64,000 nt of DNA from Streptococcus sp. LPB0220 (GCF_008727815.1 NZ_CP044230.1:1162001-1226000), one strand, 5' to 3'; counted from the stretch's first letter, positions 26,818 through 36,429 are shown. Numbers and translations are program-made. Notes: generated by a model from the sequence alone, not told the origin.

Positions 26818-26846
26818 TCTCCTTGCCTGCCTCACGGGACAGGATT
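26818..26846 (-). promoter_or_regulatory. PyrR-binding loop (anti-antiterminator) in the pyr leader
   Basis: The minus-strand leader carries ATCCTG...CCCGTGAGGCAGGCAAGG, agreeing with the PyrR RNA site (a stem carrying the GNGAGG loop, followed by GCAAGG). Together with the terminator at 26723-26753 it forms the standard UMP-sensing switch for pyrR-pyrB. Confidence 0.82.
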
Positions 26847-26869
26847 AAAGGATTTATTTAATTGAGATA

Positions 26870-26898
26870 ACTATATCACAGTTTCAAACGACATGCAA
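26870..26898 (-). promoter_or_regulatory. pyrR-pyrB promoter
   Basis: On the minus strand TTGCAT (26893-26898), 17-bp spacer, TATAGT (26870-26875), upstream of the PyrR leader. Confidence 0.75.
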
Positions 26899-26967
26899 GA
26901 AAAAACTCAACATTTTTCAAAAAAATTTAAAAACATGACTTTTCACCCGAATAACGTTCGGTTTTTA

Positions 26968-27603
26968 CTAAGAAACAGCCGATTTTCGCTTGATATTTTT
27001 GATCCCATAGAGCACATAGCCAGCTAAGAGGTAAGCGATAAAGATGATCACCACCCATTTGCCAACAAAGGCCCAGCCGTATTTATTGACATTGATAAAG
27101 AAATAGGCAAAGGGACTATCTTTGGCACCCGGTACTGGCCACTTCAGAACCAAACCGTTGAGAAGAGCAAAAAGCATATAAAGAACGGGAAGCACTGTCC
27201 AAGCCAACGGATCCGACTTACGGTACTGTTTGGCCTTATCAATCACCAGGGTATCAAAGAAGAACATCAAGGGAACAATGTAGTGACAGAGGAAGTTTTC
27301 CAAGCGGTAAAACTTCTCAGGTGTCGCGATGGGTGCTAGCATAAAGTGGTAGATGACACAGGTGATCATGATTGACATGGTGACACCACCCTTCAAGCGA
27401 AGATAGCCCTGTATTTGTGTCGAACGACCACGAAGCATGCGCCAAACCATGTCTCCCATGAAGAACATGACCAACATGTTGGACAAAATAGTGTAATAGA
27501 GCATCATCCCAAAGCCACCATGCTTGGTGAGTTGCAAATAAACGCCGATGACACTCAAAATAAACAATAGAAAACGATAGCTAAACAATAGTTTGAATTT
27601 CAT
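26968..27603 (-). CDS. Pr6Pr family membrane protein
   Basis: The 211-aa protein has about six hydrophobic segments (near residues 8-24, 32-50, 72-90, 105-120, 140-158, 180-200) and the YTILSNMLVMFF and CHYIVPLMFFFD blocks of the Pr6Pr/FAR-17a/AIG1-like membrane family. No function is established for bacterial members. CAGGAGAATACT precedes the start. Confidence 0.8.
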   Translation of the reverse strand: MKFKLLFSYRFLLFILSVIGVYLQLTKHGGFGMMLYYTILSNMLVMFFMGDMVWRMLRGRSTQIQGYLRLKGGVTMSIMITCVIYHFMLAPIATPEKFYRLENFLCHYIVPLMFFFDTLVIDKAKQYRKSDPLAWTVLPVLYMLFALLNGLVLKWPVPGAKDSPFAYFFINVNKYGWAFVGKWVVIIFIAYLLAGYVLYGIKNIKRKSAVS

Positions 27604-27648
27604 AGTATTCTCCTGAAAGAAAAGGGGCTAGGCCCTTCGGTTTAATCA

Positions 27649-27786
27649 GGAACTTTCCTTAAGTGAAGACGGACGTCAGCGAACTTCTAGGAAGTTCCAT
27701 GACTTAGTTTTGAACCTAAAGTTTCAAAACTCCCGAGTAGTTGAAACAAGACTGTTTCAACTACTTTTCTCACAGCGGAAAGTTCC
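27649..27786. repeat. Array of three hairpins inside 10-bp inverted repeats
   Basis: The 138-bp block is bounded by GGAACTTTCC (27649-27658) and its exact complement GGAAAGTTCC (27777-27786). Within are GAACTTC-TAG-GAAGTTC (27681-27697), AGTTTTGAA/TTCAAAACT (27706-27731) and a perfect 13-bp stem AGTAGTTGAAACA/TGTTTCAACTACT (27736-27765). It sits in the gap between two minus-strand genes. A MITE-like or BOX-like modular repeat is the likeliest reading; no second copy was found in this window. Confidence 0.7.
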
Positions 27787-27848
27787 ATAATAAACTTAAA
27801 CAACTCTATTAGTTTTTGAACTTTATATAGAGCTATTTCTTCTTATCT

Positions 27849-28184
27849 TTAGATTTTCTTCACAAATTCTGATTTGAGTTTCATTGCGCCAAAGCCATCA
27901 ATCTTACAATCGATGTTGTGGTCTCCTTCCACGATACGGATGTTTTTCACGCGCGTTCCTTGTTTCAAATCCTTTGGTGCACCCTTCACTTTCAAATCTT
28001 TGATCAGGGTCACTGTATCGCCATCAGCCAATTTGTTTCCGTTGGCATCAATCGCTACGACACCCTCTTCTTCTTCGACCTCAGCTGGGTTCCATTCATA
28101 GGCACACTCTGGGCACACCAAGAGCGCTCCATCTTCATAGACGTATTCAGAGTTACATTTTGGACAGTTTGGTAAGTTATTCAT
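27849..28184 (-). CDS. Zinc-ribbon YjdM/PhnA-family protein
   Basis: The 111-aa protein has an N-terminal zinc ribbon (CPKC ... CPEC, residues about 6-27) and a C-terminal PhnA-type domain ([35 protein letters not shown]). The old name 'alkylphosphonate utilization' comes from E. coli; function is uncertain. The start at 28184 follows TAAGGAGATAAAA; ten upstream residues are unsupported. Confidence 0.88.
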   Translation of the reverse strand: MNNLPNCPKCNSEYVYEDGALLVCPECAYEWNPAEVEEEEGVVAIDANGNKLADGDTVTLIKDLKVKGAPKDLKQGTRVKNIRIVEGDHNIDCKIDGFGAMKLKSEFVKKI

Positions 28185-28270
28185 TTTTATCTCCTTATTC
28201 AAATTAACTTTCATAGTATACCATGAAAGCGAAAATTTGACAAATTCTGTTCGACTGTAGGAGTTTCAAG

Positions 28271-28294
28271 AAAAAAGGAGGCGACTTGGCCTCC
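28271..28294 (-). terminator. Terminator of the thioesterase-HAD operon
   Basis: On the minus strand GGAGGC, loop, GCCTCC, TTTTTT, about 20 bases after the HAD stop. Confidence 0.85.
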
Positions 28295-28312
28295 CTACAT
28301 AGATGATATTTC

Positions 28313-29065
28313 TCAATCTTCCTGCAATTCTTGAATATCTCGAATCACGCGCACACCTGCTTGATTCTTCTCGCGCAGTTCAGCATCAGAGTATGGGAAG
28401 GTATTGATCAAGATACTCTCCATCCCGATACTTTGGGCAACAGCGACATCTGTCGTAAAGTCATTCCCCACCATGACCGTTTTCTCAGGGTTCAACTGGT
28501 GTTCTTTCATCACTTCCAAGAGAAACTCTGGCTGAGGTTTACGAATACCTGCGTCAGACGACAAGTAAATGGCATGGAAAAGCTCTCTCAAACCAACCAA
28601 ATCAATCTCCGGATTGGTAAAATCTGCTTGGGCATTGGATAAGAGAAAGATTCGGCAACCTGCAGCTTTCATATCCTCTAATACTTCTTTCGTATGAGGA
28701 TAAAGCTCCAACCGCTTGCGAGAAAGGACACGGAAAGTTCGCGCAATCAAACGCCCCCACTCTTTGAGGTGGGCAACACTATCCCCACTTGGATGACCTT
28801 CTAAATACAATTGCACAAAAATGACCGTCAGATCAATCTCTGGGTAGGCAACTTGTTTTTCCTTGGCCAAGTCTTCTTCGGCTTGTTGCACCAACTCTTT
28901 ATAACGCAGTCGCAAGCCTTCTCCTGTGTAGCTTGCCCCGTAGGATTGGTAGATCTGAGCCATAGTATCCCATAAAATTGGACTCGACTCATCGGTTTCG
29001 ATGTCGACCAAGGTTCCATAAAAATCAAAAATATAGTTTTTAAATGCGTACTTGTGCGGACTCAT
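28313..29065 (-). CDS. HAD family hydrolase
   Basis: The 250-aa protein has motif I DFYGTLVD (catalytic Asp near residues 14 and 18 region, with Tyr between as in some HADs), motif II LLSNAQADF and motif IV GNDFTTDVAVA. Probably a small-molecule phosphatase; substrate unknown. It overlaps the thioesterase gene by 26 bases, with GGGAGTGAG before its ATG inside that gene. Confidence 0.87.
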   Translation of the reverse strand: MSPHKYAFKNYIFDFYGTLVDIETDESSPILWDTMAQIYQSYGASYTGEGLRLRYKELVQQAEEDLAKEKQVAYPEIDLTVIFVQLYLEGHPSGDSVAHLKEWGRLIARTFRVLSRKRLELYPHTKEVLEDMKAAGCRIFLLSNAQADFTNPEIDLVGLRELFHAIYLSSDAGIRKPQPEFLLEVMKEHQLNPEKTVMVGNDFTTDVAVAQSIGMESILINTFPYSDAELREKNQAGVRVIRDIQELQED

Positions 29066-29444
29066 CTCTCACTCCCGTAACAAACATCGTAAAGGTTGCC
29101 TTGCAGACATTGGCCCCGTCTTGATTGGTAATATCGACATCCACAACTCGAGTCGTCCGTCCACTGTGGACACATTCACCATGGATCGTGAGGACATCCC
29201 CCAGACGCCCTGCTTTCAAGTAATTGATGGAGGATTGCAAGGTTACCCCATCGACACCTTGAGAAACAACAACCAAACCACTGACTTGGTCACACAGGGT
29301 AAAGAGATAGCCTCCATGCGCATTTCCATAATAATTGAGCGATGATTCTACGACCTTGGTTGTCACCACTACATGGCCATCTCTCATCTTTTCGATTTCA
29401 TAATTTTCAAATGCAGCAATTGCATCAAAGTGAAAATCTTTCAT
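29040..29444 (-). CDS. PaaI-family thioesterase
   Basis: A 134-aa hotdog-fold protein with NYYGNAHGGYLFTLCDQVSG, the Asn-His-Gly-Gly thioesterase signature. It should hydrolyse an acyl-CoA or acyl-carrier thioester in the cytoplasm. AAAGGTGG precedes the start and the HAD gene is coupled downstream. Confidence 0.88.
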   Translation of the reverse strand: MKDFHFDAIAAFENYEIEKMRDGHVVVTTKVVESSLNYYGNAHGGYLFTLCDQVSGLVVVSQGVDGVTLQSSINYLKAGRLGDVLTIHGECVHSGRTTRVVDVDITNQDGANVCKATFTMFVTGVRDESAQVRI

Positions 29445-29527
29445 ATACTTGCCACCTTTTCTAGCATCTTTTCAACTCCTCTATCATACTACAATTAAGA
29501 AGCAGATACAAGCAAAGGGGCAATTCC

Positions 29528-30625
29528 TTAGAAGCAGAAAAGGAGACTCCAACTAAGTAAGAAGACGATACTAGGAACAATGTATTTTCTTGGGTGCTTC
29601 CAACATTCTCTCTTTAAATTCCATTTTCTTAAAGGGAAATAGATTTCAATCAGTAAGTGCAAAACAGCTTCCACTACTGCTAGAATCATCACTCCTAGCA
29701 AAAATAGGATCCCCAAGTCAGGCATGACCACCATTTTTAATAACAGAGCAACAAATAGATTCACAGATAGGAAATAGGTCAGCAATACACGGTAATACAT
29801 CAAGTAAAAGAACCGACTCTTAGGTAGTGACTTAACATGATCAATCAAATCTTTATCAGCAGAAATGAGAGTGGTTAATGGCGTATTGACAGAAGCAATC
29901 GTTAACAGGATGATGATTTTTAAAGGAGCATCATAATCCTGTATCAGAATGAGAAGGAGGAAGATGAGAGTAAAGACAAAATTGATGGAAAAATAGCGCT
30001 CTTGAAACAAGGAAATCCAAAAATAATTTCCACTTCTTCTCTTTGAAACGAGCAGCTGATCATTTTTTGAAATCGCGATCAAGTCCTCATTTTTAAAAAT
30101 AAAGACAGTAAGGAGGGCTGACAGTAAGATCATATAGGACACTTGTTGGACCCATAAAGAAGATGCTGTAAGAACAGTCGTTACAGAAATGAGTACTCCT
30201 CCTAGAAGACTTAGCCTTGTATTGAACTGGATAAAGATATAAAACACACTCAATACCACCAGTAAAGAAAGGAGGACGAGCTTAAAGGATTGTAGCAGGT
30301 CTAACCTGACTCCTAAAAAGAGGATCAATAACAGCACGCGCTCTAGTAAATTGAGAAGAAAGGTTACCGTCAGAAAAGACCCTTTAAAACGATTGAGAGA
30401 CAAAGGAAGCTGGTAGTAGGCCTGGACCCTCTCCATCGAAAAGTAGGAATACAGCAATTGAAAGGTTGATAGAGCAGTAACAATAGCCGTACTGATCAGC
30501 AAGACTTGAAAACTCGAAGAAAATTTGGCCCCAACAAGATGGTAATAAAGAGCAAAGGCTAAGGAAGTCAAGAACAAGAAGAGCCGATTTTTGGATACCA
30601 AATCTCTAAAAATTGCTAGTAGCAT
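29528..30625 (-). CDS. ABC transporter membrane protein (unrecognised family)
   Basis: A 365-aa very hydrophobic protein with about ten predicted helices (for example LFLFLTSLAFALYYHLVG and VFYIFIQF). It follows the ATPase gene by 3 bases with AGGGGG ahead of the start, so it is the transporter's membrane partner. I cannot name a substrate. Only one permease gene is present, so a homodimeric membrane domain is likely. Confidence 0.8.
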   Translation of the reverse strand: MLLAIFRDLVSKNRLFLFLTSLAFALYYHLVGAKFSSSFQVLLISTAIVTALSTFQLLYSYFSMERVQAYYQLPLSLNRFKGSFLTVTFLLNLLERVLLLILFLGVRLDLLQSFKLVLLSLLVVLSVFYIFIQFNTRLSLLGGVLISVTTVLTASSLWVQQVSYMILLSALLTVFIFKNEDLIAISKNDQLLVSKRRSGNYFWISLFQERYFSINFVFTLIFLLLILIQDYDAPLKIIILLTIASVNTPLTTLISADKDLIDHVKSLPKSRFFYLMYYRVLLTYFLSVNLFVALLLKMVVMPDLGILFLLGVMILAVVEAVLHLLIEIYFPLRKWNLKRECWKHPRKYIVPSIVFLLSWSLLFCF

Positions 30626-30628
30626 GCT

Positions 30629-31333
30629 CTACCCCCTTTGACGATTGACGTCATGAAACCAATCTTCTAAATTCGATTCGATCGCGTCTAGGTGACCATC
30701 TTCAATAGAATAAGCTGTATCACAGACCCGAACGATACTCTCTGCGATATGCGAACTCATCAGAATAGAGCCTTCTTCTTTATACTGCAATAGCAAACCA
30801 TATAGAAATTCTGTCGCATCAAAATCTAGGCCATCAAATGGTTCGTCCAATATAAGGAGGGTAGGTTTGAGATAAAAAGCTGTGATCAGGAAGACTTTCT
30901 TCTTGTTTCCCGTTGACAAACTACCGATGTCGGTGTTGAGAAACTCTTCAAAATGAAAGCCTGAAATCAAGTCCTGCAATAACGTTTCATCTCTCTTTCG
31001 ATGATACAAACGACAGACAAAATTAAAATAATGAACAAAATCCCAGTTTAAAAAACTATTGTTTTCAGTAAAAACTGTATAGGTACGGCTCTTATAGTAA
31101 TTCGTATGAAAAGAGGTCGCCTTGTCTTCTATGGTAACAGTCTCAACTGCATACTGCCGATGATCAAAGACACTACTTAAAGCTTTTAGCAAGGTTGTCT
31201 TCCCTGCTCCATTTCGACCAATCAACCCTACTACAGAATGATTGGGTACAAGCAAATTCGTGTCTTTTATAACGGGCTTGTCTTTTTTATACCAAACATT
31301 TAGCCCCTTGATGTTTAAACACTCACTCTTCAT
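30629..31333 (-). CDS. ABC transporter ATP-binding protein
   Basis: A 234-aa ATPase with Walker A GRNGAGKTT (residues about 38-46), signature LSTGNKKKV and Walker B TLLILDEP. Middle gene of a three-gene unit: 46-aa membrane peptide, ATPase, permease. Probably an exporter or peptide-related ABC-2 system; substrate unknown. Confidence 0.88.
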   Translation of the reverse strand: MKSECLNIKGLNVWYKKDKPVIKDTNLLVPNHSVVGLIGRNGAGKTTLLKALSSVFDHRQYAVETVTIEDKATSFHTNYYKSRTYTVFTENNSFLNWDFVHYFNFVCRLYHRKRDETLLQDLISGFHFEEFLNTDIGSLSTGNKKKVFLITAFYLKPTLLILDEPFDGLDFDATEFLYGLLLQYKEEGSILMSSHIAESIVRVCDTAYSIEDGHLDAIESNLEDWFHDVNRQRG

Positions 31334-31470
31334 CGACGCACTCCTTTATAAAGGTAAGAAGCCCCAACTAAAAGCAACAGCAAAGCGTATAACCATTCCT
31401 TTTGAAAGGCAAAGACTAAGGCACCGATCAAGAAGCAAATTCCTATAAGGATTCTATATTGTAATTTCAT
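31330..31470 (-). CDS. 46-aa membrane peptide at head of the ABC operon
   Basis: A short frame translating to a peptide starting MKLQYRILIGICFLIGALVF and ending VGASYLYKGVRR, with two hydrophobic stretches separated by QKEW. It has AAGGCAAGAT before its ATG and its stop overlaps the ATPase start (ATGA), the geometry of translational coupling. A conventional promoter lies 57 bases upstream. A structural or regulatory accessory subunit is possible; function unknown. Confidence 0.65.
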   Translation of the reverse strand: MKLQYRILIGICFLIGALVFAFQKEWLYALLLLLVGASYLYKGVRR

Positions 31471-31526
31471 ATCTTGCCTTCTTTCTATTCACAGTATGAA
31501 AGATTACAATTGTATTTTATGCTTAT

Positions 31527-31555
31527 ACTATAGTACTTTTTTAAAGCAGATTCAA
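31527..31555 (-). promoter_or_regulatory. Promoter of the small peptide-ABC operon
   Basis: On the minus strand TTGAAT (31550-31555), 17-bp spacer, TATAGT (31527-31532). Confidence 0.65.
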
Positions 31556-31593
31556 GCACGAATGGAATATTCTTTCTTCTTTTACCTTACAAG

Positions 31594-31616
31594 CAAAAAA
31601 GCTAGATCCCTCTAGC
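31594..31616 (-). terminator. Terminator of the NUDIX gene
   Basis: On the minus strand GCTAGA, loop GGGA, TCTAGC, TTTTTTT, just after the NUDIX stop. Confidence 0.85.
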
Positions 31617-31623
31617 CCTTTGC

Positions 31624-32094
31624 TTAAAATCTTAATTTTTCCCAATCATCGTCTGTCCGTTTACGATAATAGTACTCGGACAAATCTGGGTCTTCCATCA
31701 CTTCCAGCAGAGGAAGCATATCGTAGGATAAGTCCAACTGTTCTAATTGGTCTTTCTCAACCCAAGAAACTTCTCCTTCCTCAGATGATCTGAGCTGGCC
31801 TGTGAATTCTGTCGCTTTGTAGCAAAAGACAATATAGCGGCCTCCATCGTCTAGTGGCCAATCTTTGACTGCGACGAGTTTTGGATCTGCAATTGTCAGT
31901 CCTGTCTCTTCATAGACTTCACGGATGACGGATTCTGCAAGACTTTCTCCTTCTTCAATATGGCCTCCAGGAAAGGCATAGCCAGACCATTTCTTGTAAC
32001 GATCTGGCGAGCGGTATTGGAGGACTACTTTTCCATTCGTAGGATCTTCTACCAAACAAAGATTGGTAAGTACAGTAGATGTTGCGCGTGACAT
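31624..32094 (-). CDS. NUDIX hydrolase (8-oxo-dGTP diphosphatase-like)
   Basis: A 156-aa protein with the full Nudix box GGHIEEGESLAESVIREVYEETGL-type pattern (GX5EX7REUXEEXGU, residues about 43-65). It should cleave a nucleoside diphosphate linked to another moiety. AAAGGAAATTT precedes the start. Confidence 0.9.
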   Translation of the reverse strand: MSRATSTVLTNLCLVEDPTNGKVVLQYRSPDRYKKWSGYAFPGGHIEEGESLAESVIREVYEETGLTIADPKLVAVKDWPLDDGGRYIVFCYKATEFTGQLRSSEEGEVSWVEKDQLEQLDLSYDMLPLLEVMEDPDLSEYYYRKRTDDDWEKLRF

Positions 32095-32120
32095 AAATTT
32101 CCTTTCTATAATGTTAACAA

Positions 32121-32552
32121 TTAATCAAAATAAACTTTTTTCTTTACCTCTTTCTTCATCACAAAGGGATTTACCAGCTCATGGTATTCATCAAAAATAT
32201 CCAAAAGAAAGCCTCTCTCAAAGACAATGGTCTTCTCTTTTAACGAATATTCCGAGTGAATTGTTACCGGACCATGGCCATCAAAGGTAAAGAACAACTC
32301 AATGAAAAATACCAAAATCACCATAGCAAAGAGACTCAAAAGAACACTAATAAGATTCTTCCAATTTGGAGCATGTTTTCGATAGAATCGATGCCAGATG
32401 TGAGCAAAAGCCGTCCCAGCTCCAAGATACAGCCAAGGATTCCAAAGAAGTGGCGTAAATGCGTAGCCAAACAATCTTAATAGGAAGTTGACAAAAACAA
32501 AAAGTAGCAAAATCAGATACATGATCATAAACAGGTTCAGATACTTTCTCAT
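32121..32552 (-). CDS. Small membrane protein of unknown function
   Basis: The 143-aa protein has three hydrophobic segments (about residues 8-28, 36-50, 68-90) and a C-terminal polar tail. No family recognised. AGGGGAGATCAAAC precedes the start. AT-rich, like the next gene. Confidence 0.65.
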   Translation of the reverse strand: MRKYLNLFMIMYLILLLFVFVNFLLRLFGYAFTPLLWNPWLYLGAGTAFAHIWHRFYRKHAPNWKNLISVLLSLFAMVILVFFIELFFTFDGHGPVTIHSEYSLKEKTIVFERGFLLDIFDEYHELVNPFVMKKEVKKKVYFD

Positions 32553-32594
32553 GTTTGATCTCCCCTTCGTAATAATTGGTTTAAACTGGATCTC

Positions 32595-32948
32595 CTAAAG
32601 AAACATCAACAGAATATGATAACCCAATCGAATCCAATGATCAATTTGAGGCGCATCTGGATCATTTTTTTTACTATCTAAAAATAGACTTAGCGATAAT
32701 AAAAGTAAGCTAAGAGCTATAACTATTCTAAGAACGAGTCTCATACCGCCAAGAGCAAAAGAAACTATAGAACCAATTAGTGGTAAAGGGGAAAATATAA
32801 ATGCCACTAAGCCGAAATAGATCTTAACCAATGATAAAACCAATAAACTATAAACGACAATCTTCGTAATAAGAGAGACCCTTTTATCTTCTTTTTTCAG
32901 TTGTGAAATGGAATAGATGACATAGATCATATACATAAATAGAAACAT
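32595..32948 (-). CDS. Small membrane protein of unknown function
   Basis: The 117-aa protein is mostly hydrophobic with three to four helices (starting MFLFMYMIYVIYSI). No family recognised. GGGGAAATAAAT precedes the start. It and the 32121-32552 gene form an AT-rich pair; together they may be one functional unit, unproven. Confidence 0.6.
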   Translation of the reverse strand: MFLFMYMIYVIYSISQLKKEDKRVSLITKIVVYSLLVLSLVKIYFGLVAFIFSPLPLIGSIVSFALGGMRLVLRIVIALSLLLLSLSLFLDSKKNDPDAPQIDHWIRLGYHILLMFL

Positions 32949-33051
32949 ATTTATTTCCCCTATTTCTAATAGATTTTATTCCTATTTTATCCAACATCCG
33001 TTAAGAATACAACCGCTTGCCTGGACATGTCCAACAAAGACGAGGACAGGA

Positions 33052-33675
33052 TCAGAGTTTCTTCACTTCTGCTGCGACCTTTCGGAGATGCCGTTCCCGT
33101 ATGCTAGCGGTGTTCACATCCCGGCCGACTTCACCCAAAATACAGACACGCTTGGTTTTTATCCCACAATGGTTCAAGACAGCATTTTTCAAGACAGAAA
33201 TGCCGTAACTATCAGGAATGTTGAGAGGGCCTGAAAAAATCTTGTACCACCAAGTAGGGGCCATGGAAGTCGCATAAATACTGGCTGTTTTCCCTTTGAG
33301 CAACTTCTTAAATTGTTTGCCTCTGAGGTAATTCCAGATAAAGCTGCCCTGAGCATTGGCCGAGTAGGCAATCCCCGGTGTAAAGACCCGATCAATCCAA
33401 CCTTTCAGGAGACTGGGCATACTACTCCACCAGATGGGATAAACAAAGATCAGGTGATCCGCCCACTGGATCAATTCTTGGGAACGAAGGATAAAAGGAT
33501 CTTCATCCATCCGTTTTCGGTAACCATAACGTAAAACAGGATCAAAATCCTCTTCATTAAGATTAATAGTTATAATCTCATGACGGCTTGTATCCAAATT
33601 GCTTACAATTGTCTGAAAAATCGCTTGGCAGTAACTTTCCTTATCAGGGTGCCCATGGATGACTAATATTTTCAT
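33052..33675 (-). CDS. NAD(P)H-dependent oxidoreductase, flavodoxin fold
   Basis: The 207-aa protein starts MKILVIHGHPDKES and contains YPIWWSSMPSLLKGWIDRVFTPG, as in the MdaB/KefF quinone-reductase group that binds FMN or FAD. Cytoplasmic; two-electron quinone reduction is a plausible role. GGAGGAGAATACGA precedes the start. Confidence 0.87.
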   Translation of the reverse strand: MKILVIHGHPDKESYCQAIFQTIVSNLDTSRHEIITINLNEEDFDPVLRYGYRKRMDEDPFILRSQELIQWADHLIFVYPIWWSSMPSLLKGWIDRVFTPGIAYSANAQGSFIWNYLRGKQFKKLLKGKTASIYATSMAPTWWYKIFSGPLNIPDSYGISVLKNAVLNHCGIKTKRVCILGEVGRDVNTASIRERHLRKVAAEVKKL

Positions 33676-33769
33676 TCGTATTCTCCTCCAACTCTTTTTT
33701 TCGTTCTATCTCTTTCACTCTTTATACTTGATTAATTGATAATGGCTCAAAGATTGATAGATACGTCCT

Positions 33770-34267
33770 TTAGGAATTTTTATTTGAAGAACATATCATC
33801 CGCAATTCCTTAACAGGTTTTCCAAGTTTAAGTATTTGTTCTTGGCCATCAAAAGTAAAACCCATTTTTTGATAGAAAGCAATGGCTCGCTTATTATCTT
33901 TCAATACCCATAAATAAATTTCAGAGAATTGATCAAGAGCAACAAATGCAGCATGCATTAACTGTTTACTCACACCTTTTCCATAGTAATCTTTTAAAAC
34001 ATATAAGGCAATGATTTCACCAGCTTGAATGGTCTCATCACGGTAATTTCCATAGCTGATAAATCCAACGACCTTCTTTCCATCCATCGCAATCAAGGTA
34101 TTTTCTGGATATTTTTGACTAAAGAATCGACATTTTTCTAATGTCATCGTCTCCTGAAAATCCGCGGGTAAAAGATCGTCATAAGCCTCTCTCCACGTTT
34201 GCCAATGAACGAGAGATTTTCCTTCTATCTCTTCAGGTGTTTCCATTGTTTTAATGATAATCTTCAT
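33770..34267 (-). CDS. GNAT family N-acetyltransferase
   Basis: A 165-aa protein with the acetyl-CoA loop VLKDYYGKGVSKQLMHAA (about residues 101-118) and a C-terminal FYQKMGFTFDG strand. Substrate unknown. It sits 15 bases downstream of uvrB. Confidence 0.86.
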   Translation of the reverse strand: MKIIIKTMETPEEIEGKSLVHWQTWREAYDDLLPADFQETMTLEKCRFFSQKYPENTLIAMDGKKVVGFISYGNYRDETIQAGEIIALYVLKDYYGKGVSKQLMHAAFVALDQFSEIYLWVLKDNKRAIAFYQKMGFTFDGQEQILKLGKPVKELRMICSSNKNS

Positions 34268-34281
34268 TCGCTTTATCCTAT

Positions 34282-36270
34282 CTAATCCAAGGCCTTGACT
34301 TCCAACATCATATCGCGGATCTGTGCTGCCAATTCGAAATCAAGCACTTCGACGGCTTCTTGCATTTGGCCTTGCAGTTTCTTGACCAGTTCTTTGCGCT
34401 CTTGGCGGTTGAGACTGGTGATATCCACTTCCTTGTCCTCTTCTTTGGCCACTGCCTTGGTAACAGAGATAAGATCACGGATTTCCTTCTTGATGGTTTG
34501 TGGGACTATACCATGCTCTTCATTATAGGCCATCTGAATCTGACGACGACGAGCCGTTTCATCAATGGCTTTTTGCATGGATTGGGTCATGGTGTCCGCA
34601 TACATGATGACATGGCCTTCACTATTACGGGCAGCACGACCAATGGTCTGGATGAGGCCCCGTTCGTTACGAAGGAATCCTTCCTTGTCCGCATCGAGAA
34701 TAGCAACCAAGCTTACCTCAGGAACGTCAATCCCTTCCCGAAGGAGGTTGATACCGACCAAGACATCAAAGACACCCAAACGCAAATCACGGATAATTTC
34801 CGTCCGTTCTAAGGTCTTAATATCCGAGTGCATGTATTTGACCTTGACGCCCATTTCCTTGAAGTAGTCCGTCAAATCTTCAGCCATCTTCTTGGTTAAG
34901 GTCGTGACAAAGGTTCGCTCTCCACGTTCCACACGTGCATTGATCTCACCCAAGAGATCATCCATTTGTCCCATGGTAGGGCGTACTTCCACCTCTGGAT
35001 CCAGAAGGCCGGTCGGACGAATGATCTGCTCGATCACGGTATCGGTTTGTTCCATCTCGTAGTCACCTGGTGTCGCTGACACATAGACGATCTGGTGGAC
35101 ATGGCTTTCAAACTCCTCACGACGCAGAGGCCGGTTATCCAAGGCTGATGGCAAACGGAAGCCATAGTTGACCAGCATCTCCTTACGCGAGCGGTCTCCA
35201 TTGTACATGCCCTTGATTTGCCCCATAGTCATGTGGCTTTCATCGATCATAATGAGGAAATCTTCTGGGAAGAAGTCCAGAAGGGTGTACGGTGGTTCTC
35301 CTTCACTCCGTCCATCCATATGGCGGGAATAGTTCTCCACGCCATTGGTGTAACCCATCTCTCGCAACATTTCAATATCGTACTCGGTCCGTTGCTTCAG
35401 GCGTTGAGCTTCCAAGAGCTTGCCTTCTTTTTCAAAAACTTTTAACTGCTCTTCCAGTTCAGCCTGAATCTTGGCAATGGCCACTTCCATATGGTCGTCA
35501 TTGGTCACGAAGTGAGTGGCTGGGAAAATGGCTAAGTGGTCTACTTCACCGAGGACTTGACCGGTCAAAGCTTCAATCTCACGAATCCGCTCAATCTCAT
35601 CCCCGAAAAACTCGACTCGAAAGGCATGCTCATCACGCGAAGCTGGGAAAATCTCGACTACATCTCCTCGAACACGGAACTTGCCCCGTTGAAAATCGAT
35701 GTCATTGCGCTCAAACTGGATATCCACCAGGTCATTGAGCAGTTTATCACGAGAAATCTCCAGACCCGGACGCAGACTGACCACGCTGTCGGAATATTCC
35801 TTAGGCGAACCCAACCCATAGATACAGGAAACAGACGCGACCACAATGACGTCATTGCGCTCTAAAAGAGCGGAGGTTGCTGAGTGGCGAAGCTTGTCAA
35901 TCTCATCATTGACCGAGCTATCTTTTTCGATGTAGGTATCGCTCGATGGCACATAGGCTTCTGGCTGGTAGTAATCGTAGTAAGATACGAAATACTCGAC
36001 CGCATTTTCAGGGAAAAATTCCTTGAACTCTCCATAAAGCTGGCCAGCAAGGGTCTTATTATGGGCGATTACCAAGGTCGGTTTATTGACCTGGGCGATG
36101 ACCTGGCTCATGGTATAGGTCTTCCCCGTACCAGTCGCCCCCATTAGGATTTGGGCCTTCTCGCCCCCCTCGATATTATCCACCAACTGCTCGATGGCCT
36201 GCGGTTGATCCCCAGACGGTTGGTATTTGGAGACCAGTTTAAATTTGTTGTCTGTAATTCGGTTAATCAT
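34282..36270 (-). CDS. uvrB: UvrABC system protein B
   Basis: The 662-aa helicase-like subunit of nucleotide excision repair. Walker [11 protein letters not shown] (residues about 44-53), the beta-hairpin region [17 protein letters not shown], the [11 protein letters not shown] helicase block and a C-terminal UVR domain for UvrC contact. Length is normal. Nothing obvious in 36271-36430 apart from a short AT-rich region. Confidence 0.97.
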   Translation of the reverse strand: MINRITDNKFKLVSKYQPSGDQPQAIEQLVDNIEGGEKAQILMGATGTGKTYTMSQVIAQVNKPTLVIAHNKTLAGQLYGEFKEFFPENAVEYFVSYYDYYQPEAYVPSSDTYIEKDSSVNDEIDKLRHSATSALLERNDVIVVASVSCIYGLGSPKEYSDSVVSLRPGLEISRDKLLNDLVDIQFERNDIDFQRGKFRVRGDVVEIFPASRDEHAFRVEFFGDEIERIREIEALTGQVLGEVDHLAIFPATHFVTNDDHMEVAIAKIQAELEEQLKVFEKEGKLLEAQRLKQRTEYDIEMLREMGYTNGVENYSRHMDGRSEGEPPYTLLDFFPEDFLIMIDESHMTMGQIKGMYNGDRSRKEMLVNYGFRLPSALDNRPLRREEFESHVHQIVYVSATPGDYEMEQTDTVIEQIIRPTGLLDPEVEVRPTMGQMDDLLGEINARVERGERTFVTTLTKKMAEDLTDYFKEMGVKVKYMHSDIKTLERTEIIRDLRLGVFDVLVGINLLREGIDVPEVSLVAILDADKEGFLRNERGLIQTIGRAARNSEGHVIMYADTMTQSMQKAIDETARRRQIQMAYNEEHGIVPQTIKKEIRDLISVTKAVAKEEDKEVDITSLNRQERKELVKKLQGQMQEAVEVLDFELAAQIRDMMLEVKALD

Positions 36271-36429
36271 CTCTTTGTCCTCACATATATAGACCTTATT
36301 TTACCATAAATCACCAAATTTCTCTGAGATGGGAAATGACATGGAGATACAAGATGTAACAACATAATCCATTAATTCAGTACATGCTTAATTTAAAATA
36401 TAATAAATTGGACACGTCTTAGCATGAGA

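Noticed and set aside
35292-35738. 148-codon plus-strand frame within uvrB
   Set aside because: Antisense shadow without a ribosome binding site or homology.
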